Source: Pseudoxanthomonas jiangsuensis
GTDB taxonomy: Bacteria > Pseudomonadota > Gammaproteobacteria > Xanthomonadales > Xanthomonadaceae
DNA: 64,000 nt
Reading direction: 5' to 3'
NCBI RefSeq assembly: GCF_010093185.1
Contig: NZ_PDWL01000014.1
Coordinates: forward strand, 45,522-109,521
Of this stretch, positions 28,349 to 37,343 are shown piece after piece. A program made the position numbers and the translations under genes. The number at the start of each line of letters is the position of its first letter. Position 1 is the stretch's first letter. The notes beneath the pieces are model-generated. The model did not search any database. It was not told the origin of the DNA and saw nothing but the letters and a program-made list of their open reading frames with translations.

Positions 28349-30174
28349 ATCCCGACGCCATCCCGCACGCCTTCTCGCTGTTCCAGTCCGGCCGTTACCC
28401 GCAGGCCGAGCAGGTCTGCCGCCAGGCGCTGCAAGAAGCTCCGGGAGAGGAGAGCCTGACCCTGCTGCTGGCGATGTCGCTGCAGGCGCAGGGTCAGGAA
28501 GCCGAGGCGGCCTCGCTGTACGAGGCGATCGTGCGGCTGCGTCCCGCCATCGCCGGCCACTGGGCCAACCTTGCCCTGTCCCGCCGCCGTCTGGGCGAGT
28601 TCGCCCAGGCCGAGCACGCCTACCGCCAGGCGCTGGCGCTGGAGCCAAGCAATACCGGCTTCCTCACCGACTATGGCCTGTTGCTGATGGACATGGGCAG
28701 GATCGCCGACGCCCGCCACCGCTTCCTCGACGCGGTCGACCTGGATCCAGGCGCGCTCGAGGCGCGGATCCACGCCTCGCTGGCCTGCTTCGAGTGCGGC
28801 GACGCCCAGCGTGCCGCCGCGCTGATTCCTCCGCCTGCCGCCTGGCCGCAACTGCCCGATGCCTTGCGCGAGGAACTCGCCACCGCGCTGATGCAGATCG
28901 GCCGCACCGGAGAGGCCGAGTCGCTGCTGGCCGCACCAGGGATGCAGCAGGCGCCTTCCGGCCTTCTGCATCTGGCCCAGCTGTACGAACGTACCAACCG
29001 CACCGGCGAATCGCGGACCCTGCTCGAACAGGCCATGGCCCGGGCCGGCGAGTCCGACCGCCAGCTGCGCATCGACCTGCTGCAGCTGCAGGCCACCCTG
29101 GACATGCGTGCCAAGGATCATGCGGCGGCCCGCCGCTCCGCCACGGCCGCGCTGGAACTGCGCCCGCACGTGCAGGCCGAGGCCAACATCCAGTTCATGC
29201 TGGCCACCATCGCCGACAAGGAGAAGGATCCGGCCAAGGCGATGGCGCACCTGGAACGCGCCCACGCCATCCAGTTCCGCCTGGCCGAGGACGTGGTGCC
29301 GGAGATGGCCCATTCCAATGCCGAGCCCCTGCAGGTGGCGTCGAAGTGGCTGGAAGCGGGCCAGTGCGGTTTCGCCGCCGACGCCGGGCCGGAGCGCTCG
29401 CCGGTGTTCATCGTCGGCTTCCCGCGCTCGGGCACCACCATGCTCGAGCAGATGCTCGACGCCCATCCCGGCTACGCCTCGATGGACGAGCGCGCGACCC
29501 TGCAGCGCTGCATCGAGCGCATGCAGGTCCAGGGCGTGGAATACCCGTATGGCCTGGACGCGCTGTCCGCCGTCCAGGTCGAAGAGCTGCGCCAGGTCTA
29601 CTGGAGCGAGGTGGCCAAGGTGGTCGAGTTGCAGCCCGGCCAGGTGCTGGTCGACAAGAATCCGCTGAACATGCTGCGCCTGCCGATGATCGCCCGGCTG
29701 TTCCCGCGGGCGAAGATCATCCTGGCCCTGCGCCACCCCTGCGACGTGCTGCTGAGCTGCTACATGCAGAACTTCCGCTCGCCGGCGTTCATGGTGCTGT
29801 GCTCGAGCCTGGAACGGCTGGCGCGCAGCTACGTCAACGCGATGCGCTTCTGGATCCACCACCAGGCCCTGCTGGCGCCCGACACCCTGGTCCTGCGCTA
29901 CGAGGACACGGTCGGCGACTTCCCGGCCCAGGTGCAGAGGATCGCGGACTTCCTCGGCATCGCCGACAGCGGATTCCTGGCCGAGTTCAGCGGCCACGCC
30001 GCGGCCAAGGGCTACATCAGCACGCCCAGCTACTCGCAGGTGGTCGAACCGGTCAACAGCCGCGCGGTCGGACGCTGGCAGCCGTATGCGCGCTGGCTGC
30101 AACCGGCCTTGCCGATCCTGCGGCCGGTGGCCGACCATTGGGGCTACGACCTGTCTTCGCCGCCCGCGCCATGA
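28345..30174 (+). CDS. TPR-repeat sulfotransferase
   Basis: 609-aa fusion: about eight TPR-like helix pairs (residues ~5-330; NLALSRRRLGEFAQAEHAYRQ is typical) and a C-terminal sulfotransferase domain. The PAPS 5'-phosphosulfate loop FPRSGTTMLEQ starts at residue 359, and the 3'-phosphate motif RHPCDVLLSCYM follows, so it should be active. The TPR part probably docks a protein substrate, making tyrosine or sugar sulfation of a protein/peptide plausible. ATGA overlap links it to the 2OG dioxygenase downstream. Confidence 0.92.
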   Translation: MNPDAIPHAFSLFQSGRYPQAEQVCRQALQEAPGEESLTLLLAMSLQAQGQEAEAASLYEAIVRLRPAIAGHWANLALSRRRLGEFAQAEHAYRQALALEPSNTGFLTDYGLLLMDMGRIADARHRFLDAVDLDPGALEARIHASLACFECGDAQRAAALIPPPAAWPQLPDALREELATALMQIGRTGEAESLLAAPGMQQAPSGLLHLAQLYERTNRTGESRTLLEQAMARAGESDRQLRIDLLQLQATLDMRAKDHAAARRSATAALELRPHVQAEANIQFMLATIADKEKDPAKAMAHLERAHAIQFRLAEDVVPEMAHSNAEPLQVASKWLEAGQCGFAADAGPERSPVFIVGFPRSGTTMLEQMLDAHPGYASMDERATLQRCIERMQVQGVEYPYGLDALSAVQVEELRQVYWSEVAKVVELQPGQVLVDKNPLNMLRLPMIARLFPRAKIILALRHPCDVLLSCYMQNFRSPAFMVLCSSLERLARSYVNAMRFWIHHQALLAPDTLVLRYEDTVGDFPAQVQRIADFLGIADSGFLAEFSGHAAAKGYISTPSYSQVVEPVNSRAVGRWQPYARWLQPALPILRPVADHWGYDLSSPPAP

Positions 30175-30764
30175 AAGCCCTGACCGACTACATCCAGACC
30201 TTCGACGACGCCCTGCCGGAAGACTTCTGCCGCAAGCTGATCGACGGCTTCGAGGGCTCCAGCGGTTTCCAGGCGCCTAACGGCCGCGGCTACCGTCCGG
30301 GCCTGGACGACAGCCGCTGGACCGAGCTCAACCTCAACCGCCTGGCCGACCCAGCGTTCCTCGGCTTCTTCCTGACCCGGATCGAGGAGTACCTGGGGCG
30401 TTACAACGAGCGCCTGGGCCTGACCATCCCGGTGCCGTTCCGGCCGCGTACCGACCGGCTGACGATGAAGAAGTATCGCGCGGACGCCGGCGACCGCTTC
30501 CAGCCGCACTTCGATTCGATCGACGAGGTCGCCGGCCGTTACCTGGTGTTCCTGTGGTACCTCAACGACGTGGCCGAGGGCGGCGGCACCCGCTTCGTCG
30601 ACCTGGACGTGGAAGTACGGCCCAAGGCCGGCCGGCTGCTGGTGTTCCCCCCGTACTGGATGTTCCAGCACGTGGGCGGCGCACCTGCGTCCAACGACAA
30701 GTACATCCTCTCGACCTACCTGGTGTTCGACCGCAAGGCCGATCCGGACCGCCCGCACGTGTGA
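30171..30764 (+). CDS. 2-oxoglutarate/Fe(II) dioxygenase, prolyl-4-hydroxylase-like
   Basis: 197-aa double-stranded beta-helix enzyme. The iron triad is visible: His113 and Asp115 (QPHFDS) and His167 (MFQHVGG), with Lys177 (NDKYILSTYLVF) as the expected 2-oxoglutarate anchor; LNDVAEGGGTRFVDL is the P4H-type hairpin. It should hydroxylate a peptidyl residue or small molecule in the cytoplasm (no signal peptide). Its start overlaps the TPR-sulfotransferase stop (ATGA), and it converges on the TPR-AspH gene, giving three modification enzymes side by side. Confidence 0.93.
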   Translation: MKALTDYIQTFDDALPEDFCRKLIDGFEGSSGFQAPNGRGYRPGLDDSRWTELNLNRLADPAFLGFFLTRIEEYLGRYNERLGLTIPVPFRPRTDRLTMKKYRADAGDRFQPHFDSIDEVAGRYLVFLWYLNDVAEGGGTRFVDLDVEVRPKAGRLLVFPPYWMFQHVGGAPASNDKYILSTYLVFDRKADPDRPHV

Positions 30765-30791
30765 GCGCCGCGCCGGCCACGGCGGTGTGCC

Positions 30792-32087
30792 TCAGTCTAC
30801 CCCGGCCTGGCGATTGAAATCGCCGATCGACTCCACCAGGCGCCGGATCGCCAGCACCTCGGCCGGGCGCAGGCGCGGGTGCCAGGTGTCCAGGATCATC
30901 ACCACCCGCAGCCGGTCGCTGTGGTTCCAGGCCTGATGCAGGAACGAGTCGTCGAAGGTGACGCAGCGCCCTTCCTGCCATTCGTGCACGTCGCCGCCCA
31001 CTTCCAGCGCGCAATCCGGCGGCACGATCAGCGGCAAATGGGTCACCACCCGGGTGTTGGTCACGCCGTGGTGCGGCTTGATCACCGTGCCCGGCGACAG
31101 TAGAGAGAACAGCACCTCCGGCGCGTGCGCGTCGATCCGGGTCAGCGGCACCTGCGTCAGCGCCGCGGCGGTGGCCGGGCAGGCCTGCAGCCGCTCGCCG
31201 AACTCCTGGCCGTGGCGGTAGAAGAAATAGGCGTCCCATGCTGCCGCGTCGAGGTCGCCGCGACTGCCGAGGTAGTCGTCCTTGCGCGCGCCCTTGCTGA
31301 AATCCAGGAACGGCTGCAGGCCCTCGCGCTCGCCCAGCACCCTTTGCAGGTCGGCGCGGATGCCATCGAAGGCCGACTCCAGCGCCTCGTACCACGGGAA
31401 CAGTTCGCGGGCGAAGTACGGCTCCGGCTGCAGGTCGGGCACGTAGAAGAAGGTGGGCCGCTGCCTCGGGTCCGGGCTCTGCAAGGGCGCCAGGCCGAGG
31501 TAGCCCTCCAGCGCGCGGCGCACCCGTACCAGCTCGTCCAGCCCGTATTCCTTGATCAGCGGCTCGATCGCGCCGAAGAACAGTTCCGGTCGGCCGACGT
31601 CGATCACCCGCATCGCCTGCCTGACCCGGTCGCGCAGCGCCGGCGCGGTGCTGCCGTCGTCCAGCCAGCGGCCCTTGGCCTGGGCGCCGGTGACGGCGCG
31701 GAAGAACTGCACCAGCGCCTCCGGGTGCCGGCCCAGCGCCTGCAGGGCCTCGGCCAGGTGCAGGCGGATGTGGAAGGCGTCCGGCAGCAGTTCGGTGCTT
31801 CGCTCGAACGCAGCCCGAGCCGGCTCGTCGCCGCTCATGCGCAGCCGGCAAATGCCCAGCCGGAACCAGGCCTCGCCCGAATCCGGCCGTGTCTGCAGCA
31901 GGCGCTCCAGCCGCGCCATCGCCTCGCCGTGCCTTTGCAGCAGGATCAGGCTATCCACCGCACCCAGCTCCAGCTCCAGCGACTCCGGTTCGGCGGCCAG
32001 GCCGAGGTCAGCCTCGCGCAGCGCCTGCGCCGGGTTGCCGGCCTGCAGGCTGGCCCGCATCTGCAGCAGGTGGAGGGTCGTGGTCAT
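30792..32087 (-). CDS. TPR-containing aspartyl/asparaginyl beta-hydroxylase-type protein
   Basis: 431-aa protein: TPR-like repeats to about residue 130, then an AspH-type 2OG dioxygenase domain. KPHHGVTNTRVVTHLPLIVP and DDSFLHQAWNHSDRLRVV carry the two catalytic histidines; as in AspH, the usual Asp of the iron triad appears to be absent. The mammalian enzyme hydroxylates Asp/Asn in EGF-like domains; the bacterial targets are unknown. ATG 32087 is preferred over GTG 32129 by the family start. It is last behind the efflux genes but about 105 bases away, so its own promoter is possible (TATCAT on the minus strand near 32120). Confidence 0.9.
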   Translation of the reverse strand: MTTTLHLLQMRASLQAGNPAQALREADLGLAAEPESLELELGAVDSLILLQRHGEAMARLERLLQTRPDSGEAWFRLGICRLRMSGDEPARAAFERSTELLPDAFHIRLHLAEALQALGRHPEALVQFFRAVTGAQAKGRWLDDGSTAPALRDRVRQAMRVIDVGRPELFFGAIEPLIKEYGLDELVRVRRALEGYLGLAPLQSPDPRQRPTFFYVPDLQPEPYFARELFPWYEALESAFDGIRADLQRVLGEREGLQPFLDFSKGARKDDYLGSRGDLDAAAWDAYFFYRHGQEFGERLQACPATAAALTQVPLTRIDAHAPEVLFSLLSPGTVIKPHHGVTNTRVVTHLPLIVPPDCALEVGGDVHEWQEGRCVTFDDSFLHQAWNHSDRLRVVMILDTWHPRLRPAEVLAIRRLVESIGDFNRQAGVD

Positions 32088-32192
32088 GCGGCGGCTCGTC
32101 CTGGCGATGCGCCGATGATACGGGAGCACCCGGCGCCGGGCGCATGCCAGCGCCGCGCCGCACGCCGGGATAGCATCCGCCCCGCGCTGCCG

Positions 32193-33431
32193 TTACTGCC
32201 GCAGCGCCTCGATCGGATCCAGCTGCGAGGCCTTGCGCGCCGGGTAGTAGCCGAAGAACAGGCCGGTGGCGATCGAGAACGCCGCCGCCAGGCCGACCAC
32301 CTTGCCGTTGAGCGCCACCGGCAGCTCGCTGAACTGCCCGACCAGCAGGGCGCCGACCACGCCGATGGCGATGCCGATCACGCCGCCGACCAGGGAGATC
32401 AGCATCGCCTCGGCCAGGAACTGCCGGCGCACGTCCGAGGGGCCGGCGCCCACCGCCATGCGCAGGCCGATCTCCTTGATCCGCTCGGTCACCGAGACCA
32501 GCATTATGTTCATGATGCCGATGCCTCCGATCACCAGGCAGATGGTCGCCACCGCGCCGAGCAGCTTGGACATCAGGTTGGTGGTGGCGGTGCGGGTGGC
32601 GACGATCTCGCTGATGTTGCGTACGTTGAAATCGTCACTGTCACCGGGGCCGATGCGGTGGCGCTGGCGCAGCAGGGACTCGACCTCGCCCTGGACGTAG
32701 TCCAGGTCGCGGGCGTCGGTGACGGTCAGCGCGATCTGCATCACCGCACCGGCCGGCAGGCCCATCGCTCCGAGCAGCCGGCGGCGACCGGTCTCCAGCG
32801 GGACCATGACCACGTCGTCCTGGTCCTGGCCGAAGCCGCCCTGCCCCTTCGGCGCCAGGGTCCCGACCACGGTGAACGGCACCCGCCCCAGGCGGATGGT
32901 CTGGCCGATGCCGTCGTCCTCGCCGAACAGGGTCTTGCGCACCGTCTCGCCCAGGATCACCACCTTGTCGGCGCCGGTATAGGCCTGGGCATCGAAGCCT
33001 TCGCCCTGGGCGACCGTCCAGCCGTTGATGGTGAAGAAGTCCGGCTGCACGCCCTGCCAGCTGGTGGCGGCGTTGTTCTCGGCGAACACCACCTGGGTGC
33101 TGCCGCGGAGCATCCCGGCCACGTACTGCACCTCCGGGATCTCCTCGCGGATGGCCGCCGCGTCGCCCTCGTTGAGGGTGAAGAAGCTGCTGGCGCTCTG
33201 CCGCGCACCGCCGCCGCCCGGGCCGCGGCCGCCGCCGGGGCTGATGTCCAGCCTTTGCGATCCCAGGCCGGAGACCAGCTTGTCGATCTCCTGCTGGGTG
33301 CCCTGGCCGACCGAGACCATGACGATCACCGCGGCGATGCCGATGATCACGCCCAGCGAGGTCAGCGCGCTGCGCATCCAGTTGCCGCGCAGGGCGAAGA
33401 ACGCGGTGCGGACGACGTCGGAGAAGTTCAT
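32193..33431 (-). CDS. MacB-like ABC transporter permease (FtsX type)
   Basis: 412-aa membrane protein: MacB periplasmic core domain between helix 1 (RSALTSLGVIIGIAAVIVMV) and three C-terminal helices of the FtsX domain (GGIGIMNIMLVSVTERIKEIGLRMAVGA is a hallmark). Works as a mechanotransmitter in tripartite export of macrolides, toxins or lipopeptides. Unlike E. coli MacB the ATPase is a separate gene. Translationally coupled (ATGA) to it. Confidence 0.95.
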   Translation of the reverse strand: MNFSDVVRTAFFALRGNWMRSALTSLGVIIGIAAVIVMVSVGQGTQQEIDKLVSGLGSQRLDISPGGGRGPGGGGARQSASSFFTLNEGDAAAIREEIPEVQYVAGMLRGSTQVVFAENNAATSWQGVQPDFFTINGWTVAQGEGFDAQAYTGADKVVILGETVRKTLFGEDDGIGQTIRLGRVPFTVVGTLAPKGQGGFGQDQDDVVMVPLETGRRRLLGAMGLPAGAVMQIALTVTDARDLDYVQGEVESLLRQRHRIGPGDSDDFNVRNISEIVATRTATTNLMSKLLGAVATICLVIGGIGIMNIMLVSVTERIKEIGLRMAVGAGPSDVRRQFLAEAMLISLVGGVIGIAIGVVGALLVGQFSELPVALNGKVVGLAAAFSIATGLFFGYYPARKASQLDPIEALRQ

Positions 33432-34135
33432 GCCGCCTCCTCGTGCAGTTCGCCGTCGCGCATGACCACGGTGCGGTCGGCGTGCGCGGCCACGTCGGCG
33501 TCGTGAGTGATCAGGACCACGGTGTGGCCGTCGTCGCGCAGGCGCTTGAACAGGGCCAGGATCTCCTCGCCGGTGCGGCTGTCCAGCGCGCCGGTGGGCT
33601 CGTCGGCCAGCAGGATCGGCGGGTTGTTGATCAGCGCCCGGGCGATCGCCACGCGCTGCTGCTGGCCGCCGGACAGTTCATTGGGCCGGTGGGTGCCGCG
33701 CTCGGCCAAGCCGACCGCAGCCAGCACCTGGCGCGCGCGTTCCAGCCGCTCGGCCGGCGGCACCCGGGCGTAGCCCAGCGGCATGGCCACGTTCTCCAGC
33801 GCGTTCATCCGCGGCAAAAGGTGGAAGCCCTGGAAGACGAAGCCGATCTTGTCCAGGCGCAGCTGCGCCAGCGCCTCGGCGTCCAGCTTCGCCACGTCCT
33901 GGCCGTCGCACAGGTAGGTGCCGGTGGTCGGCCGGTCCAGGCAGCCGATCATGTTCATCAGGGTGGACTTACCCGAGCCGGACGGCCCCATGATCGCGAT
34001 GAACTCGCCCGCCTGCACCGCCAGGTCCACGTTCCTCAAGGCGGCCACCTCGGCCTCGCTGCCGGGGTGGTAGATCTTGCTCATCCCCCGGATCTCGATC
34101 ACCGGGACGGGCGCGGCATCGGCGCGGGCGCTCAT
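33428..34135 (-). CDS. MacB-like ABC transporter ATPase
   Basis: 235-aa ATP-binding subunit of the LolD/MacB group: Walker A GPSGSGKST, Q-loop FVFQGFHLLP, signature LSGGQQQRVAIARAL, Walker B ILLADEPTGALD, H-loop THD. It overlaps both neighbours by four bases, so adaptor, ATPase and permease are translated as a unit. Fuels export from the periplasm through an outer-membrane TolC-type channel not encoded in this window. Confidence 0.96.
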   Translation of the reverse strand: MSARADAAPVPVIEIRGMSKIYHPGSEAEVAALRNVDLAVQAGEFIAIMGPSGSGKSTLMNMIGCLDRPTTGTYLCDGQDVAKLDAEALAQLRLDKIGFVFQGFHLLPRMNALENVAMPLGYARVPPAERLERARQVLAAVGLAERGTHRPNELSGGQQQRVAIARALINNPPILLADEPTGALDSRTGEEILALFKRLRDDGHTVVLITHDADVAAHADRTVVMRDGELHEEAA

Positions 34136-35670
34136 TCCCGGGCCCGCTCGCCGGTGACCACCAGGTCGCCCTCCTGCAGGCCGCCGCCGGAGACCTCGGT
34201 GAAGCTGCCGTCGCTGGCGCCGATCCGCACCATCACCGGCTGCGGCTTGCCGTCCACCAGCTTGTACAAGGTGCTGCGCTTGGCGTTGACCAGGGCCGAC
34301 AGGGCCGCGTCCCACTGCTTCTTCTGCGCGTCCGACAGGCTGTCGCGGAAGGCGGCGAAGTCCTCCTTCATCCGCTGTGCCATGCGCTGGCGTACCTGCG
34401 ACTCGATGTTGGCGGCGTTGCCGCCGCCCACCACCATCATCCCGGGCGGCGGACCGAAGCCGCCGGCCTGGGTATTGGTGTTGCGGCGCGCCTCCTGGCG
34501 CTGGCGCTGCGCGGCCAGGGCCTCGTCGAACTTCGCCTGCTGGGCGGCATCGAGCCCGAGCCCGGCCACCGCGCGCGACAGGTCGTCGGTCAGGCCGCCG
34601 CCTGCGCGCGGCTGGCTGCCGGCATTGGCCGCCGGCGCCTGCGGCGCGCCGAAGCCGCCGGCCGGCACGCCGCTGGAAGGCTTGTAGCGCAGGGCGGCGT
34701 TGGACAGCTTGAGCACGTCGTCGCGCTTGCTGACCTCGATCTCGGCGTTGACCGTCAGGCCCGGCAGCAGGGTGCCGTCGCCGTTGTCCACGTTCACCAC
34801 CACCGGGTAGGTGACGACATTGCTGGTGGTGGTGGCCGACAGCCGCACCTGCGCCACCTCGCCGCGGAACTGGCGGTCGGGGAAGGCGTCGGCGGTGAAG
34901 GTCACCGTCTGGCCTTCGCGGACCTGGCCGATGTCGGCCTCGTCCACCGCCAGCTCGATCTTCATCTTCGACAGGTCTTCGGCGATGGTGAACAGTTCCG
35001 GCGCCTGCAGGCTGGCGGCTACGGTCTGGCCCGGCTCGATGCTGCGGGTCAGGACCACCCCGTCCACCGGCGAGCGGATCACGGTGCGATCGAGGTTGAC
35101 CCGGGTGGTCTGGGTGGAGGCGGTCTGCTGGCGGATGCTGGCCTGGGCCGAGTTGACCTGGGCCCGGGCCTGGTCGAGCGCGGCCCTGGCCAAGTCCACG
35201 TCGCTGCGCGCGACCAGTTGGCGCTCGACCAGCGCGGCCTTGCGCCGGTAGTCGACCTCGGCGTTGGCCAGGGTCGCCTGGGCCTGGCGCAGGCTGGCCT
35301 GGGCGCTGGCGATCTGGGCGTTGCCCTGCTCGATCTGGGCCTCGTAGGTCTTCGGGTCGATCCGCGCCAGCACGTCGCCCTTCTTCACCTCGCTGTTGTA
35401 GTCGACCAGGATTTCGGTCACCTGGCCGGAGATCTGGCTGCCGACGGTCACGGTGGAGATCGCGCTCAGGGTGCCGGTGGAGGAGATCGCCACGCGGATG
35501 CTGCCGCGTTCGACCGCGGTGGTGCGGTAGGCGCCTTCGCTCGCGGCGGCCTTCTGCCGCTGCCAGTACCACAGGCCGCCGCCGAGCACGACGAGCACCG
35601 CCACCGCGGCGAGGACGCGCGGCAACCAGCGGCGGAACGGGGAGGACGGCGGGCGGGCGGTTCGGCTCAT
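34132..35670 (-). CDS. MacA-like periplasmic adaptor (HlyD/RND family) with an unusual insertion
   Basis: 512-aa membrane-fusion protein: N-terminal anchor (residues 17-36), lipoyl domain halves (GSQISGQVTEILVDYNSEVKKG), coiled-coil hairpin (about 105-185), then the beta-barrel and C-terminal domains. Between about residues 330 and 455 there is an extra Gly/Pro-flanked helical segment (LGLDAAQQAKFDEALAAQRQ and MAQRMKEDFAAFRDSLSDAQ) that resembles Spy/LTXXQ-type chaperone helices and is missing from ordinary MacA proteins, which are about 370-390 aa. Promoter region lies upstream at 35697-35714. Confidence 0.94.
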   Translation of the reverse strand: MSRTARPPSSPFRRWLPRVLAAVAVLVVLGGGLWYWQRQKAAASEGAYRTTAVERGSIRVAISSTGTLSAISTVTVGSQISGQVTEILVDYNSEVKKGDVLARIDPKTYEAQIEQGNAQIASAQASLRQAQATLANAEVDYRRKAALVERQLVARSDVDLARAALDQARAQVNSAQASIRQQTASTQTTRVNLDRTVIRSPVDGVVLTRSIEPGQTVAASLQAPELFTIAEDLSKMKIELAVDEADIGQVREGQTVTFTADAFPDRQFRGEVAQVRLSATTTSNVVTYPVVVNVDNGDGTLLPGLTVNAEIEVSKRDDVLKLSNAALRYKPSSGVPAGGFGAPQAPAANAGSQPRAGGGLTDDLSRAVAGLGLDAAQQAKFDEALAAQRQRQEARRNTNTQAGGFGPPPGMMVVGGGNAANIESQVRQRMAQRMKEDFAAFRDSLSDAQKKQWDAALSALVNAKRSTLYKLVDGKPQPVMVRIGASDGSFTEVSGGGLQEGDLVVTGERARE

Positions 35671-35696
35671 GCGGAGGCACTGGCGGGGGGATTCAT

Positions 35697-35714
35697 GGCC
35701 ATTAACGCATGGCC
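35697..35714 (-). promoter_or_regulatory. Inverted repeat upstream of the MacA-like gene
   Basis: GGCCAT-TAACGC-ATGGCC, 26 bases before the start codon. On the minus strand GTTAAT within its centre could serve as a -10. It may be the target of the adjacent response regulator, but OmpR-type proteins usually bind direct repeats, so this is only a candidate site. Confidence 0.35.
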
Positions 35715-35859
35715 CCCGCAGCGGTTGACAGGTCGCCGCCCGCGACCGTGCCGCGACGATTCAGCACAGGCCGGCGCGTCGCGCGCGATGCCGCGGCACG
35801 TCGGCAACGGATCGGATGTGTGCAGCGGCGGCAAACCCGACTCGCTGCTGCGGTCGCGG

Positions 35860-37185
35860 CTAAGGCCGGAGCGGTACCGCCTGCGGCGCGATCGCATCCG
35901 CGTCCTGGACCACGGCATCGAAGAACACGGTGGCGGTGGTTCCGGCATCCAGGGTGCTCTCCAGCTGGATTTGCCAGCCGAAGCGCTCGCACAGCCTGCG
36001 CACGATCGACAGGCCCAGGCCCAGGCCCTGCGGGCGCTCCGGCGTGGCCCGGTAGAACGGGTCGAAGGCACGGCCCAGGGCCTCGGACGACATGCCGATG
36101 CCGGTATCGCTGACCACCACCCGGTCGGCCTCGACGGTGACCCGGACCTGGCCGCGGTCGGTGTAGCTGCAGGCGTTGCGCAGCAGGTTGCCGAGGACCA
36201 CGTGCAGCACCCGCGGCGAGGCGAACAGGCGCGGCTCGGCCCTGCACTCGACTTCCAGCGTCACCGGCTTGTCGCCGAGCACGGCGCGCGCACTCTCGGC
36301 CTCTTCGTGGACCACCTCGCAGACCTCGAACCATTCGCTCTGCGGCGACACGTCCGGCTCGCGCGCCAGGATCAGGAAGGCGTCGACCACCGCCTCCAGG
36401 TCGCGGCCCGCGCGCTGGATCCGCTGCAGGCTGCGGCCGACCCGCGGCGGCAGGCCGTCCTCGCCCAAGGCCATGTCGCTGGCCACCCGGATCACGGTCA
36501 ACGGCGTGCGCAGTTCGTGGCTGGCGTCGCGGGTGAAGTTGCGCTCGCGCGCCAGCTGCGCCTCGACCCGCTCGCCCAGTGCGTGCAGGGCGCCGGCCAA
36601 CTGGCGGGCCTCGCCCTGGACGTCGGCCGGCAGGCGCTCGGGCGCCAGGGCGGCGATGTCGGGCCGGCGCGGGTCCCAGCGCGCGACCTGGCGCGCCAGC
36701 CAGGCCACCGGCGAGACCAGGCGCTTGGACGACTGGTAGGTCAGCCAGGTCGCGCCGTAGATGGCGAACAGGGCCAGCATCGCCGGCAGCACCGCGAACC
36801 ACAGCTCGACCCGGGTCGCCTGCGAGCGCAGGAACACCAGGTACAGGGTGCCGGCCGGGCGGCGGTCGACCCAGACCAGCTGGCCGGCGTCCTCCAGGTC
36901 ATGGAAGCCGGGCTGCAGGGTACGCAGGTTCTCCGGCAGGGACAGGCTGGAATAGCCGGCCTCGACCAGGTAGCCGCGCAGGTTGTAGGTGTTGGGCGGC
37001 GGCTGCACCGTCGAGGCCTCGTGCAGCTGCCAGTAGTGCTGCGCCTCTTCCTGCAGGGTGGTCTGGATGAAGCTGTACTTGAACAGGGTGGCGACCACGT
37101 AGAACGCGACCACGATCGCCAGGCTCGCCATCACCATCTGCAGGATGAAGGCGATCCGGATCTTGCGGGGCAGGCCGTGGGGCAT
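35860..37185 (-). CDS. Sensor histidine kinase
   Basis: 441-aa inner-membrane kinase: helix 1 (about 12-34), periplasmic sensor (35-128), helix 2 (129-150), HAMP-like linker, HisKA with phospho-acceptor His223 in DASHELRTPLTV, and HATPase_c with GNLLRNACSYTDRG, DTGIGM and GLGLGLSIV. All catalytic boxes are intact. It lies between the response regulator gene and the MacAB-like genes on the same strand, so it probably controls that exporter in response to an envelope signal. Confidence 0.95.
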   Translation of the reverse strand: MPHGLPRKIRIAFILQMVMASLAIVVAFYVVATLFKYSFIQTTLQEEAQHYWQLHEASTVQPPPNTYNLRGYLVEAGYSSLSLPENLRTLQPGFHDLEDAGQLVWVDRRPAGTLYLVFLRSQATRVELWFAVLPAMLALFAIYGATWLTYQSSKRLVSPVAWLARQVARWDPRRPDIAALAPERLPADVQGEARQLAGALHALGERVEAQLARERNFTRDASHELRTPLTVIRVASDMALGEDGLPPRVGRSLQRIQRAGRDLEAVVDAFLILAREPDVSPQSEWFEVCEVVHEEAESARAVLGDKPVTLEVECRAEPRLFASPRVLHVVLGNLLRNACSYTDRGQVRVTVEADRVVVSDTGIGMSSEALGRAFDPFYRATPERPQGLGLGLSIVRRLCERFGWQIQLESTLDAGTTATVFFDAVVQDADAIAPQAVPLRP

Positions 37186-37191
37186 CAGTCT

Positions 37192-37227
37192 GGGTCAGCG
37201 GGGACAGCGGGGACAGCGGGGACAGCG
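37192..37227. repeat. 9-base tandem repeat just upstream of the kinase gene
   Basis: Four consecutive 9-base units on the plus strand: GGGTCAGCG then three exact GGGACAGCG copies. The block ends 6 bases before the kinase start codon and could change leader length by slippage. A hairpin CGCGGTGC-CGTGA-GCACCGCG (37253-37273) follows in the same 158-base gap. Confidence 0.85.
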
Positions 37228-37343
37228 GCGGCGAGTGTAGACAGCCGCACATCGCGGTGCCGTGAGCACCGCGCGCCGACCCTGCCCCGATTCCCCGGCG
37301 GCGGAGACCGCCATGCACGTTCCCCCGAAGTGGTGCCGTTGGC

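Noticed and set aside
25241..28648. Very long open frame (over 1100 codons) on the minus strand opposite the TonB receptor
   Set aside because: High GC makes stop-free antisense frames common. The product is low-complexity (Val/Gly/Ala/Asp/Arg-rich), has no domain, and the plus strand has a clear receptor with signal peptide and terminator.
35725..35730. Consensus TTGACA on the plus strand between the kinase and MacA-like genes
   Set aside because: No -10 at 16-18 bases, and no plus-strand gene follows; taken as chance.
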